A stretch of DNA of 64,000 nt from Entoloma clypeatum (GCA_963565915.1 OY751491.1:4898001-4962000); one strand, 5' to 3'. Counted from the first letter of the stretch, positions 31,649-43,472 are shown. Notes: generated by a model not told the origin, from the letters alone. Numbers and translations are program-made.

Positions 31649-32149
31649 TCACTGTCCCCATCCCTCGTTGTTGCCGGGATCGGACCAGTTCGGGCTTTCC
31701 TTGAGGCTCCAATCATATATCAACTCCTCGTTGATGGCTACGGTGAGTTCGAGGCCTTTGATAGCCAGCTGAATATGTCGATTCTCGATCATGAGGGTGC
31801 TGGTGTAATTTCTGAGGATCTGTTTTTCCTCGGGACTCGGGGCGACGGGTAGGTTGGACAGCGAGTGAAGCCGGATATGCATCTGGTGATGGAGGAGGTC
31901 GGCGAGGGAAGTTTCGAGAGCATGGATTTGGTCTCTCATGGAGAGTGCTTCGTTCATAAGGGCGGCGATGTGGGGTTGATGTCGGTGGTGGAGGTGGAGG
32001 TAACGGTGGTGTTGGACATGGCGGCGAGGATGGTTGAGAGATAGAAGAAGAATGGGGTGGCTATATTGAGCAGGGAGAAGACTAGAGCGGGGAACTCGGT
32101 GTGTGGTTGACTGATGAGGTTGATACTGCCATGGGTTTTGAGAACTCAT
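31649..32149 (-). CDS. Post-pol open frame of Gypsy-A (unknown function)
   Basis: 166 codons from the ATG at 32147-32149 to a TGA at 31649-31651, between the chromodomain stop and the 3' LTR. The N-terminal part is Gln/His/Ser-rich. The middle is predicted helical (MNEALSMRDQIHALETSLAD) and the end Asn/Trp-rich. The start lies 4 bp after the pol stop codon. Most fungal Ty3/Gypsy elements have nothing here. The corresponding stretch of copy 2 (about 41230-41760) keeps the sequence but has lost the frame. It resembles no family I know; an Env- or accessory-type role is only a guess. Confidence 0.5.
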   Translation of the reverse strand: MSSQNPWQYQPHQSTTHRVPRSSLLPAQYSHPILLLSLNHPRRHVQHHRYLHLHHRHQPHIAALMNEALSMRDQIHALETSLADLLHHQMHIRLHSLSNLPVAPSPEEKQILRNYTSTLMIENRHIQLAIKGLELTVAINEELIYDWSLKESPNWSDPGNNEGWGQ

Positions 32150-34755
32150 CTTTTATTGTGGTTGAGACGGGTTCTGCCGATGGAAATCACGGATCAAATC
32201 TTGAGCGTTCTGAACATTAGCTCGAGGTTCCCATGTGTTCTCTTCTGGGCCATATCCTTCCCACTGGACAAGGTACTGGATCTTTCCGCAGAATTTTCGA
32301 GAGTCTAGGATCGTAGACACATGGTACTCTTCTCATCCTTCGACAATGATCGGATCAGGGGCTGGTTTCTTTTTCTGGATGGCATACTTCGGAGTTTCAT
32401 ATGGTGACAACAGGGTCTCGTTGAACACAGGGTGAATCATCTTCCAAGTCTTCGGAAGATCAAGAAGGTACGCGCTAGCTCCTTTCTTCTCTAGGACTTT
32501 GAATGGTCCATGTCGGAGTGCATCAAGTTTCTTTGAGGGTCGATCGGTCCTGATGTTAGTCCCTTCCAGCCACACCTTGTCTCTGATGCGGTAGTCCCGA
32601 GACGGACTTCGCCGTGTGTCAACTGTCTTCTTCATCTGATCCTGTGCTTGTTTCAGCGCAGCATTGGCTTCTTCTCGTGCCTGTTTGAGTTTTTTCAAGA
32701 AGTCGTTGGCAGCCGGATTGGTATCTTCTAACACGAGCTCTCCCTTCCATGGATGTAAACCATAGTTGAGGTAGAATGGGGTGTGCTTCGTTGCCTGATG
32801 TTCTTTGTCATTGTACTGGAACGCTGCGATTGCGATCCATTCAGCCCAATCATCCTGTAGATGGTTGACAAAGTTTTGTAAGAACACTTCCGTCTCCTGA
32901 TGCGATCGCTCGGCCTGTCCGTCAGTCTGTGGGTGGTATGCGGTGGACAGGTTCCTTTTGATCCCTAGCATGCGGCAGAGTATCTCCATCAACTTCGCGG
33001 CGAACTGCGGTCCCCTATCGCTGATGATCTTCTTGGGGATCCCATGAAGCTTCCATATCTGATCCCGATAGATCTTGGCTAATCCTTCAGCCGATAGTTC
33101 CACGGTTGTTGGAATGAGGTGAAGCATCTTTGAATGTCTATCCGTGATGACCAGAATTGCGTTTTTTCCATCAGATTCTGGTATCGGTCCCACGACGTCG
33201 ATTCCTACTGTATGTCTTCCCATGGGTGACTTGGTGCTGCATGGGGATGTAGCGGAGCATGTTGCTTTTGTCAGTTAATCTTGTTGCGTTGACAAGTGTC
33301 ACAACCCTTCACGTACTTCTTCACATCATGCAGTATGGTAGGCCACCAGTAGGTGCGAGTGAGGAGTTCATGTGTCCGGTACTGTCCTGGATGTCCGGCC
33401 ACTGGTGCATCGTGTGATTCGAACATCAATTCTTGTCGTAATTGTGGGTCTGGCAGGACATAGACTCGTTCTCCTGCATAGGTGATCCCATTCTCCTGCT
33501 GATACCAATGAGGATTCTTTTTTAGACCCTGGGCTACTTCTGTCTCCATGCAATTTGAACCCTTGATGTGTGCGATCCACGGATTTTCGATGGTTGTGAC
33601 GTTTCCAATTTTGATGGAATCAGATGTTTCACCCCCTTCAAAGAATTGTTCCTCTGTGAACATCTCCATTTGTACCACTGGAGTAGGGCCTCTGGCCCGA
33701 CTCCACACGATCACGTGACGTAGACTATATAGCACGTTCCAGCTGTTGTAGACACAGGACTTGCTATCATACTGCGACTTGCCCTGCCCTCGTCGAGCCC
33801 TGCTCCGAGCCTGCCTGACCGCTCCCACCTCTCCACCACATGTTCTGATTCCAACCGTTTCAAGAATAGTCCCTCCTTGAGCATTTGGTCACTGTCCTGT
33901 GGTTCGAGTTCCGCTTCATACCGGGGTAAGCGTGACAGGATGTCCGCTTTCGCATTGGTCTTGCCAGGCACATGCCGTAATTCGAAGTCATAGTCCTGTA
34001 ACTTCATTTTCCAGCGTCGCTGTCGTTGATTTAGGTCCTGAGGACGACGGAAATATTCCAGGTTCTTGTGATCGGTCAAGATCTCGAAACGTTCCCTGGC
34101 TTCAAGCAGATAGTGTCTCCAATCTTTCAATGCTTCCACGACCGCCAGGAGTTCCTTGTCGTATATCTCGTTGTTTTGTTCGGCCGCAGACATGGTCCGC
34201 GACAAGAACGCGATGGGGTGCCATTTGTCGACTTGCTTCTGAGAGAGTACTGCTCCAATTGCATAGCCCGATGCATGGGTTTCAACCCTGAACTGTCCCT
34301 CTGGTTTCGGTAATGCCAAGACTGGTGCCGATGTAATTGCCTGTATGAGACCTTCAAAAGCTTGCCGCTCTGTTGGTCCCCAAGTAAATGCCGTACCGCC
34401 TGTGAGCGCGGTGAGAGGTTTCGCGATGTTTGAGGACCCTTCAATAAAACATCGATAGAAGTTAGCAAATCCAAGGAACTTCTGAACTTCCTTTTTTGAT
34501 GTGGGTGCTCGCCAGTTTTGAATTGTATCCACCTTCTCAGTTTCCATCTCAACACGTCCCTCACCAACCACATATCCCAATATAGGACATTTCGTTACTT
34601 CCCATAAACACTTTTTCTCCTTTAGGAACAAATCATTGTCCGATAGGATCTCTAGGATTTCTTCAGTGTTTCGCGCGAGTTCTTCCTTGGTTTTACCGAT
34701 AACCACGATGTCATCCATGTAGATCACGCAGATACGTCGGCGGATCTGGTCCCGG
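32150..34755 (-). pseudogene. Gypsy-A copy 1 pol (RT, RNase H, integrase, chromodomain)
   Basis: Right to left: RT active site Y-M-D-D with VIGKTKEELARN, RNase H (ETHASGYAIGAVLS, LTDHKNLEYF), zinc-binding H-x-H/C-x2-C (HPGQYRTHELLTRTYWW … CDTCQ), integrase core with G-I-D-V, S-D-R-G-P-Q-F and Q-A-E-R-S, then a chromodomain (VSTILDSRK … [17 protein letters not shown]). Defects: a 156-bp insertion at 33679, a TGA after K-I-N near 33271, a 5-bp insertion just before the integrase Asp, and a TGA between the integrase tail and the chromodomain near 32333. Both TGA codons also occur in copy 2. Confidence 0.85.
33679..33834. mobile_element. 156-bp LTR-like mini-insertion in Gypsy-A copy 1
   Basis: Copy 2 reads straight through this point, so the borders are exact. 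The insert starts TGGAGTAGGG and ends CCTCTCC(A). It is flanked by ACCAC at 33674-33678 and 33835-33839, and contains a TATATAG box. A TG…CA unit with short TGGAG/CTCCA inverted ends and a 5-bp duplication is what a solo LTR of a tiny TRIM/SMART-type retrotransposon would look like. Confidence 0.6.
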
Positions 34756-35199
34756 TGAAACGAAGGAAGTGAGTCTGGGGATGAGCGCGAGCGATATCTC
34801 TATCACACACACAAACACCAAACACAACAACGAAGACCGAACAAGTCTCCCGATGTGTACTTCTCAATCGATATAGTTTGGGGTGATGAGTGGGATCACT
34901 CAGGATGCGACTCTTCCAAACAACAATTGAATAACTCGTTTAGCGATGGCTCGATAGGTCTCGAACAAGACTTAGAGATAGTTCTCAATAGATAATGAAC
35001 CGAGGTTTGTGATTTCCGAACCAACAAGACTTTGCGAACATGACAATGACCAATACGACCGATAGATAACACGATTTGACGATTGACAAGTTCTCGAACA
35101 CACAAAACACAATTGCGACTGACTTCCGATGCAAACCAAACGATCTCGAGGCTTCAATGATACTCGGGAACGACGACAGATGCACAAGACAAATGCTAT
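34756..35199 (-). repeat. Inferred 3' LTR of Gypsy-C, distal part
   Basis: Begins TGAAACG on the plus strand directly after the Gypsy-A sequence CCCGG, and ends in GCTAT (35195-35199), the target site of Gypsy-A copy 2. It is continuous with 52420-53234 once Gypsy-A copy 2 and the Copia element are removed, giving an LTR of about 1,259 bp. It has no coding content. The assignment depends on the TG border here and the polypurine tract at the other end. Confidence 0.55.
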
Positions 35200-35200
35200 T

Positions 35201-35509
35201 TGTTGAAACTTTTCCCATCACGTAGATTAGATTAGATTAGATTACATCAAGTGACCTTTACATATCTTCATTACATACTTGTTTGGTTGGTACAAACAGT
35301 AGTACGGTATATAAGACCAGGAAACTGTCAATATCAACAAGTTGTCTCTTGACTCTTAACCAGCTCCATCGCTCTTACCAGCCTCAACCGCTCTCACCAG
35401 CCTCACCCCTCCCAAACCATGTAAGTGGCTAGAATGGTTATGTAGAGTACTTCCACTGTAGCTGGTTGCTCAGTACATCTGTGGCTAACGCCCAGGTGGA
35501 ACTTCAACA
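35201..35509 (+). repeat. Copia-1 5' LTR (309 bp)
   Basis: Starts TGTTGAAACTTTTCCC and ends GGTGGAACTTCAACA. It contains an ATTAG-type microsatellite and a TATATAAGACC box. Confidence 0.93.
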
Positions 35510-35521
35510 GGTTATGGGCCC
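35510..35521 (+). promoter_or_regulatory. Primer-binding site for an initiator-tRNA-Met half molecule
   Basis: GGTTATGGGCCC directly follows the 5' LTR. It is complementary to the anticodon arm of eukaryotic initiator tRNA-Met (GGGCCCAUAACC), not to a tRNA 3' end. The same type of priming is known for Drosophila copia and related hemiviruses. Confidence 0.75.
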
Positions 35522-35872
35522 CGGATAGCAGAGGGACTTGGGAAACGCTGGCAACAGCGAGTACCTGCCCACTCTACCCTGGTTGGCGAAGAACCGATCG
35601 AAAGATCTAGGTTCTGAGTCTTACTTCTTCACACATGAACCTGGGAAACGTCATTATGACAAGTACCTGTCATGAGACGTTCCTAAGGGGATTGACCTAG
35701 TACACTCCATGTGGAAACGTTGATCGCACCTCATACGTTTCTGACATATAAAGGGTTTTTCCCGTGACCGCTATTCCTAAAGGGAATATGTCATAAGGAA
35801 TCATTTAATTGTTTTCTTGAAATCAAATTCATAACACATCACTGATTGGGAACCCTTTTAGATTCATCTACA

Positions 35873-38800
35873 ATGTCTACTTCTCGCTCTGCTCTTGACA
35901 CCATCACCCCCTTCGACGGCATCGACTACCAAAGCTGGGCCGAAAAAATGAAGTCCTACCTCCTCCATCAAGGAGTCTGGCGCCTTGTTTCTGGCGACAT
36001 CACCCGCCCTGTCATCGCCGACTTCACCACCACGGTCTCCACCCCTGGTGCCACTGCTGCCGCTCCCCCTGTGCTGGCTACTACAGTTGACCAGCCCGGC
36101 TTCCGCAAGGAAGAAAAGCCTGGATCAGGGACGACGACGTAGCTCTCGGGGCGATACGCCTGAAGGTCTCTGAGGCAATCAGACGACACATCAAAGACAG
36201 CACCTCGGCACTTAACGCGTGGAAAACGCTAAAGGATGCCTACTCCAAGGTATCCCCGGCTGTCATCTTCGGCGATTTCAAGACCGCCGCCACCTACAAG
36301 CTGTCTGGACGTGACCCCGTCCCTGAAATTGAACGCCTGGGGTCTCTTTTCGCCCGGCTCGCCGATTCGAGCTTTGTCGTCCCCGATCTGATGCAGGCAA
36401 TGATCCTGGCCAATGCGATTCCCGACGCCTGGTCGTCACTCTCCACCGCCCTTTTCCAAGTCTACGACACCGACGATTTCACCTACAAAGCCGTCGCCGA
36501 AAGCATCATCTCGGAGTACAGGCGCAAGTATTCGGTCGGGTCTACTCGTGCGTCCAATGAGCAGGCCCGGAAAATTTCCGGGACAAAGCGCAAGGGACAG
36601 GACCCTAAATGGGAAAGGCAGCAAAAGCCAAGTACCTCGCAGAACGATGCTGACGAACAGCCTAACTCGACTGACCATAGTACCGCTTCTGAAAAGAAGA
36701 AGGGAAAAGGACGCTGGCGCAATCAGAAGAAAAATGCCAACACTGCGGACAACACGTGCAAACATGTGGAGGAAACGGTTGAGTTTGTTGCTCCCGCCAT
36801 CCACTTCCCTCCTCTTCCGGCACCGTCCTTCACCACCGTCACTGGTCGCGGGAAAACGACAAGTACCGCCCAGCCCGATTCTGCAAGAATGCAGTCGCTC
36901 CTGCAGCATATGAACCCGCCTCCTTCCCAGTACACTGGACTTCCATCTGGAAAATCGTCCGTGTGGAAAAAGAACGACCATGTTCGCAAACTCGCGCGCG
37001 GCATTGGTGCTCGCCCCTCAGGGTCGAACCTTCGTATCCTAGATACCATCATTCCTGACATTGACGAAAGGCCGGCTAAACAGCGTCGCGTAGCCCCGTC
37101 GATAGAAGAATCGCTGAAGATGATGGACATCGACCAGGAACGAATGGGGCCGGATCAATTCGAAGATGGGCTTATTGAACTTGACGGTTCGTCATCTGAA
37201 TCTGACCAATTAAGGAAAGCTAATAACACCTCCTTTCAGATGTGTAAAATATTAGCTAGTACTAGTGCAGAATGTATGGATCATATTGACAGCGATCTAT
37301 ATAAAAAATATACAAAGCACTTTGCGTCATGCACACACTGTAAGGAGAAAGAACGCGCACAATGGATCTTAGACTCCGGTGCCTCGTTACACTTTACCCA
37401 TGAGTTCAAGGACTTTGCATACTACAGGCCTCTCAAGGCTAAGCGATTTGTCCAAACAGCTGCAAAGGGAAAGAAACTGGAGATACTCGGAGTTGGGGCC
37501 GTTCCAGTACGGCATACCCTAAATGGGGAAACTAAAACCCATCTCCTACGACCGGTATTTTATATTCCGGATATGGACACACATCTATTGTCCCTAGGCG
37601 TCTTCCTTAACCATGGTTACAAAGTTGATGGAATGCGCGGAGAAATTAATATCTCTAAAGGGCTGAACAAAATACAGTTTTCGCCTCATTTCATCGGACA
37701 AACCATTTACTGGTTAGACACTGAAATACGCTATGACCAAATCCACGCGATCTCTAGCAAAATTACTGTTGAAACCTGGCATAAACATCTTGGCCACCCA
37801 AATGACCAGGCGCTCAATAAAATTCCCACTAGTACCAAAGGAGTACCCAGAACGTTAGTACGTGAGAAATCACAGGAAAGCTGCACGGGATGCCTCAAAG
37901 GGAAAATGCCGAATCAGTCATACCCCAATTCAATGACGAGGGCTGTCAAACCCTTCGACCTGATTCATTCAGACCTGAAACAGATATCCACGGCATCGTA
38001 CCACAAGTACAAATACTTCCTCATGTTTCTGGATGATTTTTCATCTCATGTCTGGGTCGTCTTGCTTAGGAAAAAGTCTGGTGCCATCACGGCACTAAGA
38101 CAGTTTCTTGCGATGATCCAGAACCAATTTGCCGCTACTCCTAAGAAGTGGCGAGTTGATGGAGGTGGAGAATTTGATGAATACAAAGATGTACTTGCCG
38201 ATCATGGAATTCTGATCGATGTCACGCTCCCATATCAGCACCAGCAGAATGGTAGAGCAGAAAGGATCAATCGAACACTATGGGAAAAATCTCAGGCATT
38301 GCGCTTCGATGCATGCTTACCGCCCATGTGGTGGGAATTCTGTTTGGAACACGCAGCATTTCTCTATAACAGAACCCCCATGCAGCGTCTTGAATGGAAA
38401 ACCCCCTACTTCAGGGTGACCAATGAGATCCCCGACATGTCCAGCGTCAGAGTATTTGGATGTCAAGCATATGTATATATCCCAAAGGAGAAACGTAGGA
38501 ACTCCCTGGAATCAAGATCCCGATTGATGATTTATCTTGGATCGAAACCAGGGGTCAAAGGATACCGCTTCATGGATCCTGAGACCAACACGATTTTCAT
38601 GGGAGGGAAAGCTATCTTTGATGAAAGCAAGTACCCTAGATGCCATATCGACCCGTTGCCAGAAAACCACCCAGAAATGGAAAACCCAGAGCCGGCTGAT
38701 GAGTTTGAGGATCTCATTCCCGGCAGCAATGACGACGACAGTCACAACGAAACACCTCATGACCCACTTCCCATTGAACAGGATCAACCTGAATCAGACA

Positions 38801-40584
38801 ACGAATTGCCTGCCAGTGAGCCTGATGATGAACCGCGAGTACCCACTCCGGAACCCGAGCAAGTACCAGATCGACCGATCAGGGAATGACGAGTTCGGAA
38901 GATGCCAGGAAGCATCTATGGGGAAGACACTCCAGCGTCTGATCTTGAAAAATTAGATCGAAGACGGAGATTGGGCGGTCAAACGGCATGGATGAATGAC
39001 CTCCTGATGGAGGCGATATCAGTCCAAGTTGGCATTGTCGACATGTCCCATAAAGACATATACCCTCTTCCAAATAAAGAAGACTGGTATGCGGCTGAAC
39101 GTAAAGAGCTAGACATGCTCAAATGCCGCGGGGTGATCACAGAGCTAGTACCCCTGCCTGCAGGAAGGAAAGCTCTAAGGAACAAATGGGTTTACAACGA
39201 AAAGTCCGACGGCCGCCTGAAAGCACGTCTCGTCGCAAAAGGCTTTTCACAGGTAGAAGGGATCGACTTTGATCAGATCTTCTCACCAGTCGTAAGATAT
39301 GAAACCGTCCGACTAATACTGGCATTGACAGCCCTTGAAGGGTGGTTCATGACACTTTTGGACGTCTCATCAGCCTTCCTCTATGGAACGCTCTGTGAAG
39401 TCATTTACATGCGACAGCCTGAGGGCTACATAGTAAAAGGGAAAGAACACCTCGTGTACCAACTATTCAAAGCTCTATATGGACTTAAGCAGGCCGCATT
39501 AGCCTGGTGGAGGGAACTTGATTCCTCCATGAAAAAGCTTGGCTTTGTCCGGCTTCACTCCGATGCGGGAGTGTTCATTCACAAAAGTACCAATGGGGAA
39601 ATTGTAATCGCCGTCATCTATGTCGACGACTCTGCTTTTCTCGGCACAAACCGGGAATATACGCTAGAGAAAAAGAAGGCCTTCATGACCACATGGGAAT
39701 GTAGGGACCTAGGGCACCTTGTGCCTGATGGGGAACCGAAAGAATTTCTCTCTATCCAAATAAGGCAATGCGGGAAACATATCTTCATTGATCAAGTACC
39801 TTACCTTGAGAAAATACTCGAACGAATGGGGATGAGCGAATCAAATGCCACCCATACCCCACTTCCTACGGGCTACAAACCCATGATGTCCAAAGATGAA
39901 CCCAATGCAGAACTTCGATCAAAGTACCAATCCGTCATCGGATCACTTCTATATCTAATGATTGGAACAAGGCCAGACATCTGTTTTGCCGTGATTAAAA
40001 TGTCGCAGTTTTCCGCAAATCCCACCAAACGCCATTTAGAAGTGGCTAGGGATATTTGCAGGTATCTGAAGGCGACAAAAAATTACGCAATCATGTATGA
40101 TGGCGACTCAGGGAAAGGAATCTATGCATTCACAGACTCCGACTGGGCGTCAGATGAAAACACGAGGAGGTCCACCACCGGCTTCTTCATATCACTGGCG
40201 TCTGGAGCAGTGACATGGGTATCATCAGCGCAAAAGACCATCGCCCTCTCTTCCACAGAAGCAGAGTATATGGCGTTATCAGACTGCAGTCGCGCAGCAA
40301 CATGGCTGAGAAGCATGCTTGCCGAACTTGGAATGCAGATCGGATCAGTACCGATCTACGGAGATAACAATGGCTCCGTCTTCATCGCATCCAACCCTGT
40401 AACTGAGAAGCGATCCAAGCACATTGACGTGCGATTCCACTTCATCAGAGAAAAAGTCTCCGAAGGGATAATTACGGTCGAATTTATTGAAGGAGTGAAC
40501 AACCCTGCAGACCTCTTAACTAAGAATCTGGGAAAAATCCTCTTTTCCAAGTTTATCCCGTACTTCGGATTGATAAAAAACTAG
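35873..40584 (+). pseudogene. Copia-1 gag-pol, one frameshift and one stop
   Basis: Starts at the ATG 35873 (MSTSRSALDTITPFDGIDYQSW, the gag N-terminus). A frameshift near 36075-36115 breaks gag. The second frame then runs to a TGA at 38887-38889, and the same frame resumes to 40584. In order: gag; protease W-I-L-D-S-G-A-S; pre-integrase H-x-H and C-x2-C (WHKHLGHPN … CTGC); integrase S-D, V-D-G-G-G-E-F and G-R-A-E-R; reverse transcriptase W-V-Y-N-E-K-S-D-G and Y-V-D-D; RNase H F-T-D-S-D-W-A-S-D. All catalytic residues are present. A regular gag zinc knuckle is not in the main frame. Confidence 0.9.
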
Positions 40585-40657
40585 GCGAAACAAAGTACCT
40601 ATATATATGTGGGAAAAAGTAAGATGTATTTAGAAATATGTACTAAATATGGGGGGG

Positions 40658-40966
40658 TGTTGAAACTTTTCCCATCACGTAGATTAGATTAGATTAGATT
40701 ACATCATGTGACCTTTACATATCTTCATTACATACTTGTTTGGTTGGTACAAACAGTAGTACGGTATATAAGACCAGGAAACTGTCAATATCAACAAGTT
40801 GTCTCTTGACTCTTAACCAGCTCCATCGCTCTTACCAGCCTCAACCGCTCTCACCAGCCTCACCCCTCCCAAACCATGTAAGTGGCTAGAACGGTTATGT
40901 AGAGTACTTCCACTGTAGCTGGTTGCTCAGTACATCTGTGGCTAACGCCCAGGTGGAACTTCAACA
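40658..40966 (+). repeat. Copia-1 3' LTR (309 bp)
   Basis: Same ends and length as the 5' LTR. It directly follows seven G residues. Confidence 0.93.
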
Positions 40967-40970
40967 CTAT

Positions 40971-41226
40971 TGTTATGCTTAACAAACCGTTCCAAGGTTC
41001 GGGCAGAGTATGCAGGAAGTGGAAAGGCGAAGAGCAAAGTGATTGCTAAATCTAAGGAATGTAGCTATGGTACATGGGGTTTATATAGTACTGGCTACGA
41101 GCGGTAGCGAGTGAGTCAGTAGCTGCGGAAGGCAGTGCGGATGAGTCAGTAACTGCGGAAAGGCAGTGCGAAGTGAGTCAGATGACTGCGGACTGAGTAA
41201 TCCCTAAAACCGGTAAGTCCGTAACA
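40971..41226 (-). repeat. Gypsy-A copy 2, 3' LTR (256 bp)
   Basis: Ends TGTTATGCTTAAC and GGTAAGTCCGTAACA. It lacks about 145 bp of U3/R sequence present in the long form at 31214-31614. A TATATAG box lies near 41085. Confidence 0.9.
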
Positions 41227-41769
41227 TGTTCCCCTCCTCAAGCTCTGTGTCCTCACAGAGTCATTGTCCCCATCCTCCGGCATTGTCGTTGTTTGTCCAG
41301 GAGCCATTCTCCTTGAGGCTCCAATCGTCTATTAGCTCTTCGTTGATGGCGACGGCGAGCTCGAGACTCCGGACGGCTAGTCAGATGCGCCGGTTTTCAA
41401 CGACCAGCATATGGGTGTAGTTCCCGAGGATTTGTTTCTCTTCGGGGGTTGGTGCGACGGGGAGGTCGGATAAAGAATGGAGGTGGATGTGCGTCTGTCA
41501 ATGCAGGATGTCGGCGAGCGAGGCTTCTAGCACGTGGATCTGGTCTCTCATGGAGAGGGCTTCACCCATGAGGGCAGTGATGGCGGGGTTGGTTTCAGTG
41601 GATGTGGTGGTGGCGGTGGACATGGTGCGGAGGATGTTGGAGAGATAGAGGAAGAATGGAGTAGCTATATTGAAGACGGAGCGGAGAACTCGGTGGGCTT
41701 TTTGACTGATGAGGTCGATGCTGTTGCTGATTTCAACGGGTGTCTTTTATCGTGGACGTGACGGGTTCT

Positions 41770-42627
41770 GCCAATGGAAATCACGGATCAAATCTTGAGC
41801 ATTCTGAACATTAGCTCGCGGTTCCCATGTGTTCTCTTCTGGGCCATATCCTTCCCACTGGACGAGGTACTGGATCTTTCCGCAGAACTTTCGAGAGTCC
41901 AGGATCGTAGACACATGGTACTCTTCTCATCCTTCGACAATGATCGGATCAGGGGCTGGTTTCTTTTTCTGGATGGCGTACTTCGGAGTTTCATATGGTG
42001 ACAACAGGGTCTCGTTGAACACAGGGTGAATCATCTTCCAAGTCTTCGGAAGATCAAGAAGGTACGCGCTAGCTCCTTTCTTCTCTAGGACTTTGAATGG
42101 TCCATGTCGGAGTGCATCAAGTTTCTTTGAGGGTCGATCAGTCCTGATGTTAGTCCCTTCCAGCCACACCTTGTCTCCGATGCGGTAGTCCCGAGACGGA
42201 CTTCGCTGTGTGTCAACTGTCTTCTTCATCTGATCCTGTGCTTGTTTCAGCGCAGCATTGGCTTCTTCTCGTGCCTGTTTGAGTTTTTTCAAGAAGTCGT
42301 TGGCAGCTGGATTGGTATCTTCTAACACGAGCTCTCCCTTCCACGGATGTAAACCGTAGTTGAGGTAGAATGGGGTGTGCTTCGTTGCCTGGTGTTCTTT
42401 GTCATTGTACTGGAACTCTGCGATTGCGATCCATTCTGCCCAATCATCCTGTAGATGGTTGACAAAGTTTCGTAAGAATGCTTCTGTTTCCTGATGTGAT
42501 CGCTCGGCCTGTCCATCAGTCTGTGGGTGGTATGCAGTGGACAGGTTCCTCTTGATCCCTAACATGTGGCAGAGTATCTCCATGAACTTCGCAGCGAACT
42601 GTGGTCCCCTATCACTGATGATCTTCT
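41770..42627 (-). pseudogene. Gypsy-A copy 2 pol, C-terminal part
   Basis: Integrase second half (Q-A-E-R-S-H-Q-E-T-E and the GKRNLSTAYHPQTDG-type block), the DKVWLEG tail, the shared TGA near 41927 and a chromodomain. The piece ends at 42627 where Gypsy-B entered; the reading resumes at 48783 after the duplicated CTTCT. The stretch 41230-41765 to the left is the decayed post-pol frame. Confidence 0.85.
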
Positions 42628-42915
42628 TGTTATGATCGTATTTTCACTTTTCACTTTATCTTATCTTATCTCGATCTTATCTTATCTACATCATATCGCA
42701 CATGAGGACATCTTATCATTATCACGCAGCATGACGCTGCCACAACGCAGCCTCATGGAATTTACATATATAAGTAGAGTACTTTCACTTGTATTCGATA
42801 GCTTGTTCTCTTGAGATTCCCGCTGGGTCTCTGGGCAATTCAGTTCACTTCACATTTTCCACTTCGTTCTTAAGTTTGGGCTCGCGACGTCATTTGACTT
42901 AGCGTCGCCTCAACA
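42628..42915 (+). repeat. Gypsy-B 5' LTR (288 bp)
   Basis: TGTTATGATCG … GTCGCCTCAACA, with a TCTTATC microsatellite and a TATATAAG box. Confidence 0.94.
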
Positions 42916-43472
42916 GAAGAACAAGCTCTTATCATCATCGCCCGCCCAAACACACACACTTCCCACATCACCATCACTATCCCCGCCGTTTCGTGCTTTT
43001 GCGTTAAAAGTCACACCTCGCCATTACACGCGGACCCTAGCGTTAAGGGGGACCTCCCGGACTTCAGGGATAAGAAGAGAAACGCTTGGTGCACCCACTA
43101 TAACTAGCGTTGCCGTTCGAGACACACAGGGAAACGTTGAGCCCGTCCCGTGTCGAGGTGACCAAAGGCCGACGCAACTGACCTTCGGGAAAGCTGCTGG
43201 CGCGTGTGGCGACTTGGAAAAGAAGGTCGCGCACGTTTAGTTCTCAAAAGGTGTTCCAAACCCCGATCTTTTCCCGGATTCGACAGAACCAGCGCGCGTA
43301 GGGGTGTTGACCGCGTGGTTTTCATTTTTCCCAGATCTTCCTTTATTCGGGCATTTCGGCTGCCTGGGTAAACAGATCGTTCTTTGGGTTTTCTTTTTTT
43401 TAGGTTTTCTTTTTCGCTTAAGTAGCAGAACAGGGTCGCGCGCCCGCTACAAAGCACTATTGCTCACACAAC

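Larger units (their letters stand above)
31214..34755 (-). mobile_element. Gypsy-A copy 1 (Ty3/Gypsy chromovirus), 5' part cut off by Gypsy-C
   Basis: 3' LTR, post-pol frame, chromodomain, integrase, RNase H and part of reverse transcriptase, read right to left. The match to Gypsy-A copy 2 stops at 34755, within the reverse transcriptase just after the Y-M-D-D region. Directly after …CCCGG, unrelated DNA begins with TG. I infer that Gypsy-C entered here, so the rest of copy 1 should lie beyond the right edge of the window. Confidence 0.75.
35201..40966 (+). mobile_element. Copia-1, Ty1/Copia retrotransposon (5,766 bp)
   Basis: Two 309-bp LTRs, a primer-binding site, one gag-pol frame with two lesions, and a polypurine run of seven G (40651-40657). 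Target duplication CTATT (35196-35200 and 40967-40971). The LTRs differ at about two visible positions, so it is young. It landed exactly on the left edge of Gypsy-A copy 2; the last T of its target site is the first base of that LTR. Confidence 0.93.

Noticed and set aside
35224..35246. ATTAG repeats that look like an internal telomere-like tract
   Set aside because: The unit is GATTA, not TTAGGG, and the tract is found in all three Copia-1 LTR copies, so it is part of the LTR.
35980..37130. Minus-strand open frames opposite Copia gag
   Set aside because: Shadows of a GC-rich coding region; no motif and no supporting splice pattern.
42656..42690. TCTTATC microsatellite, also at 48516 and 31130
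   Set aside because: It belongs to the U3 of Gypsy-B-type LTRs and is present in each copy.
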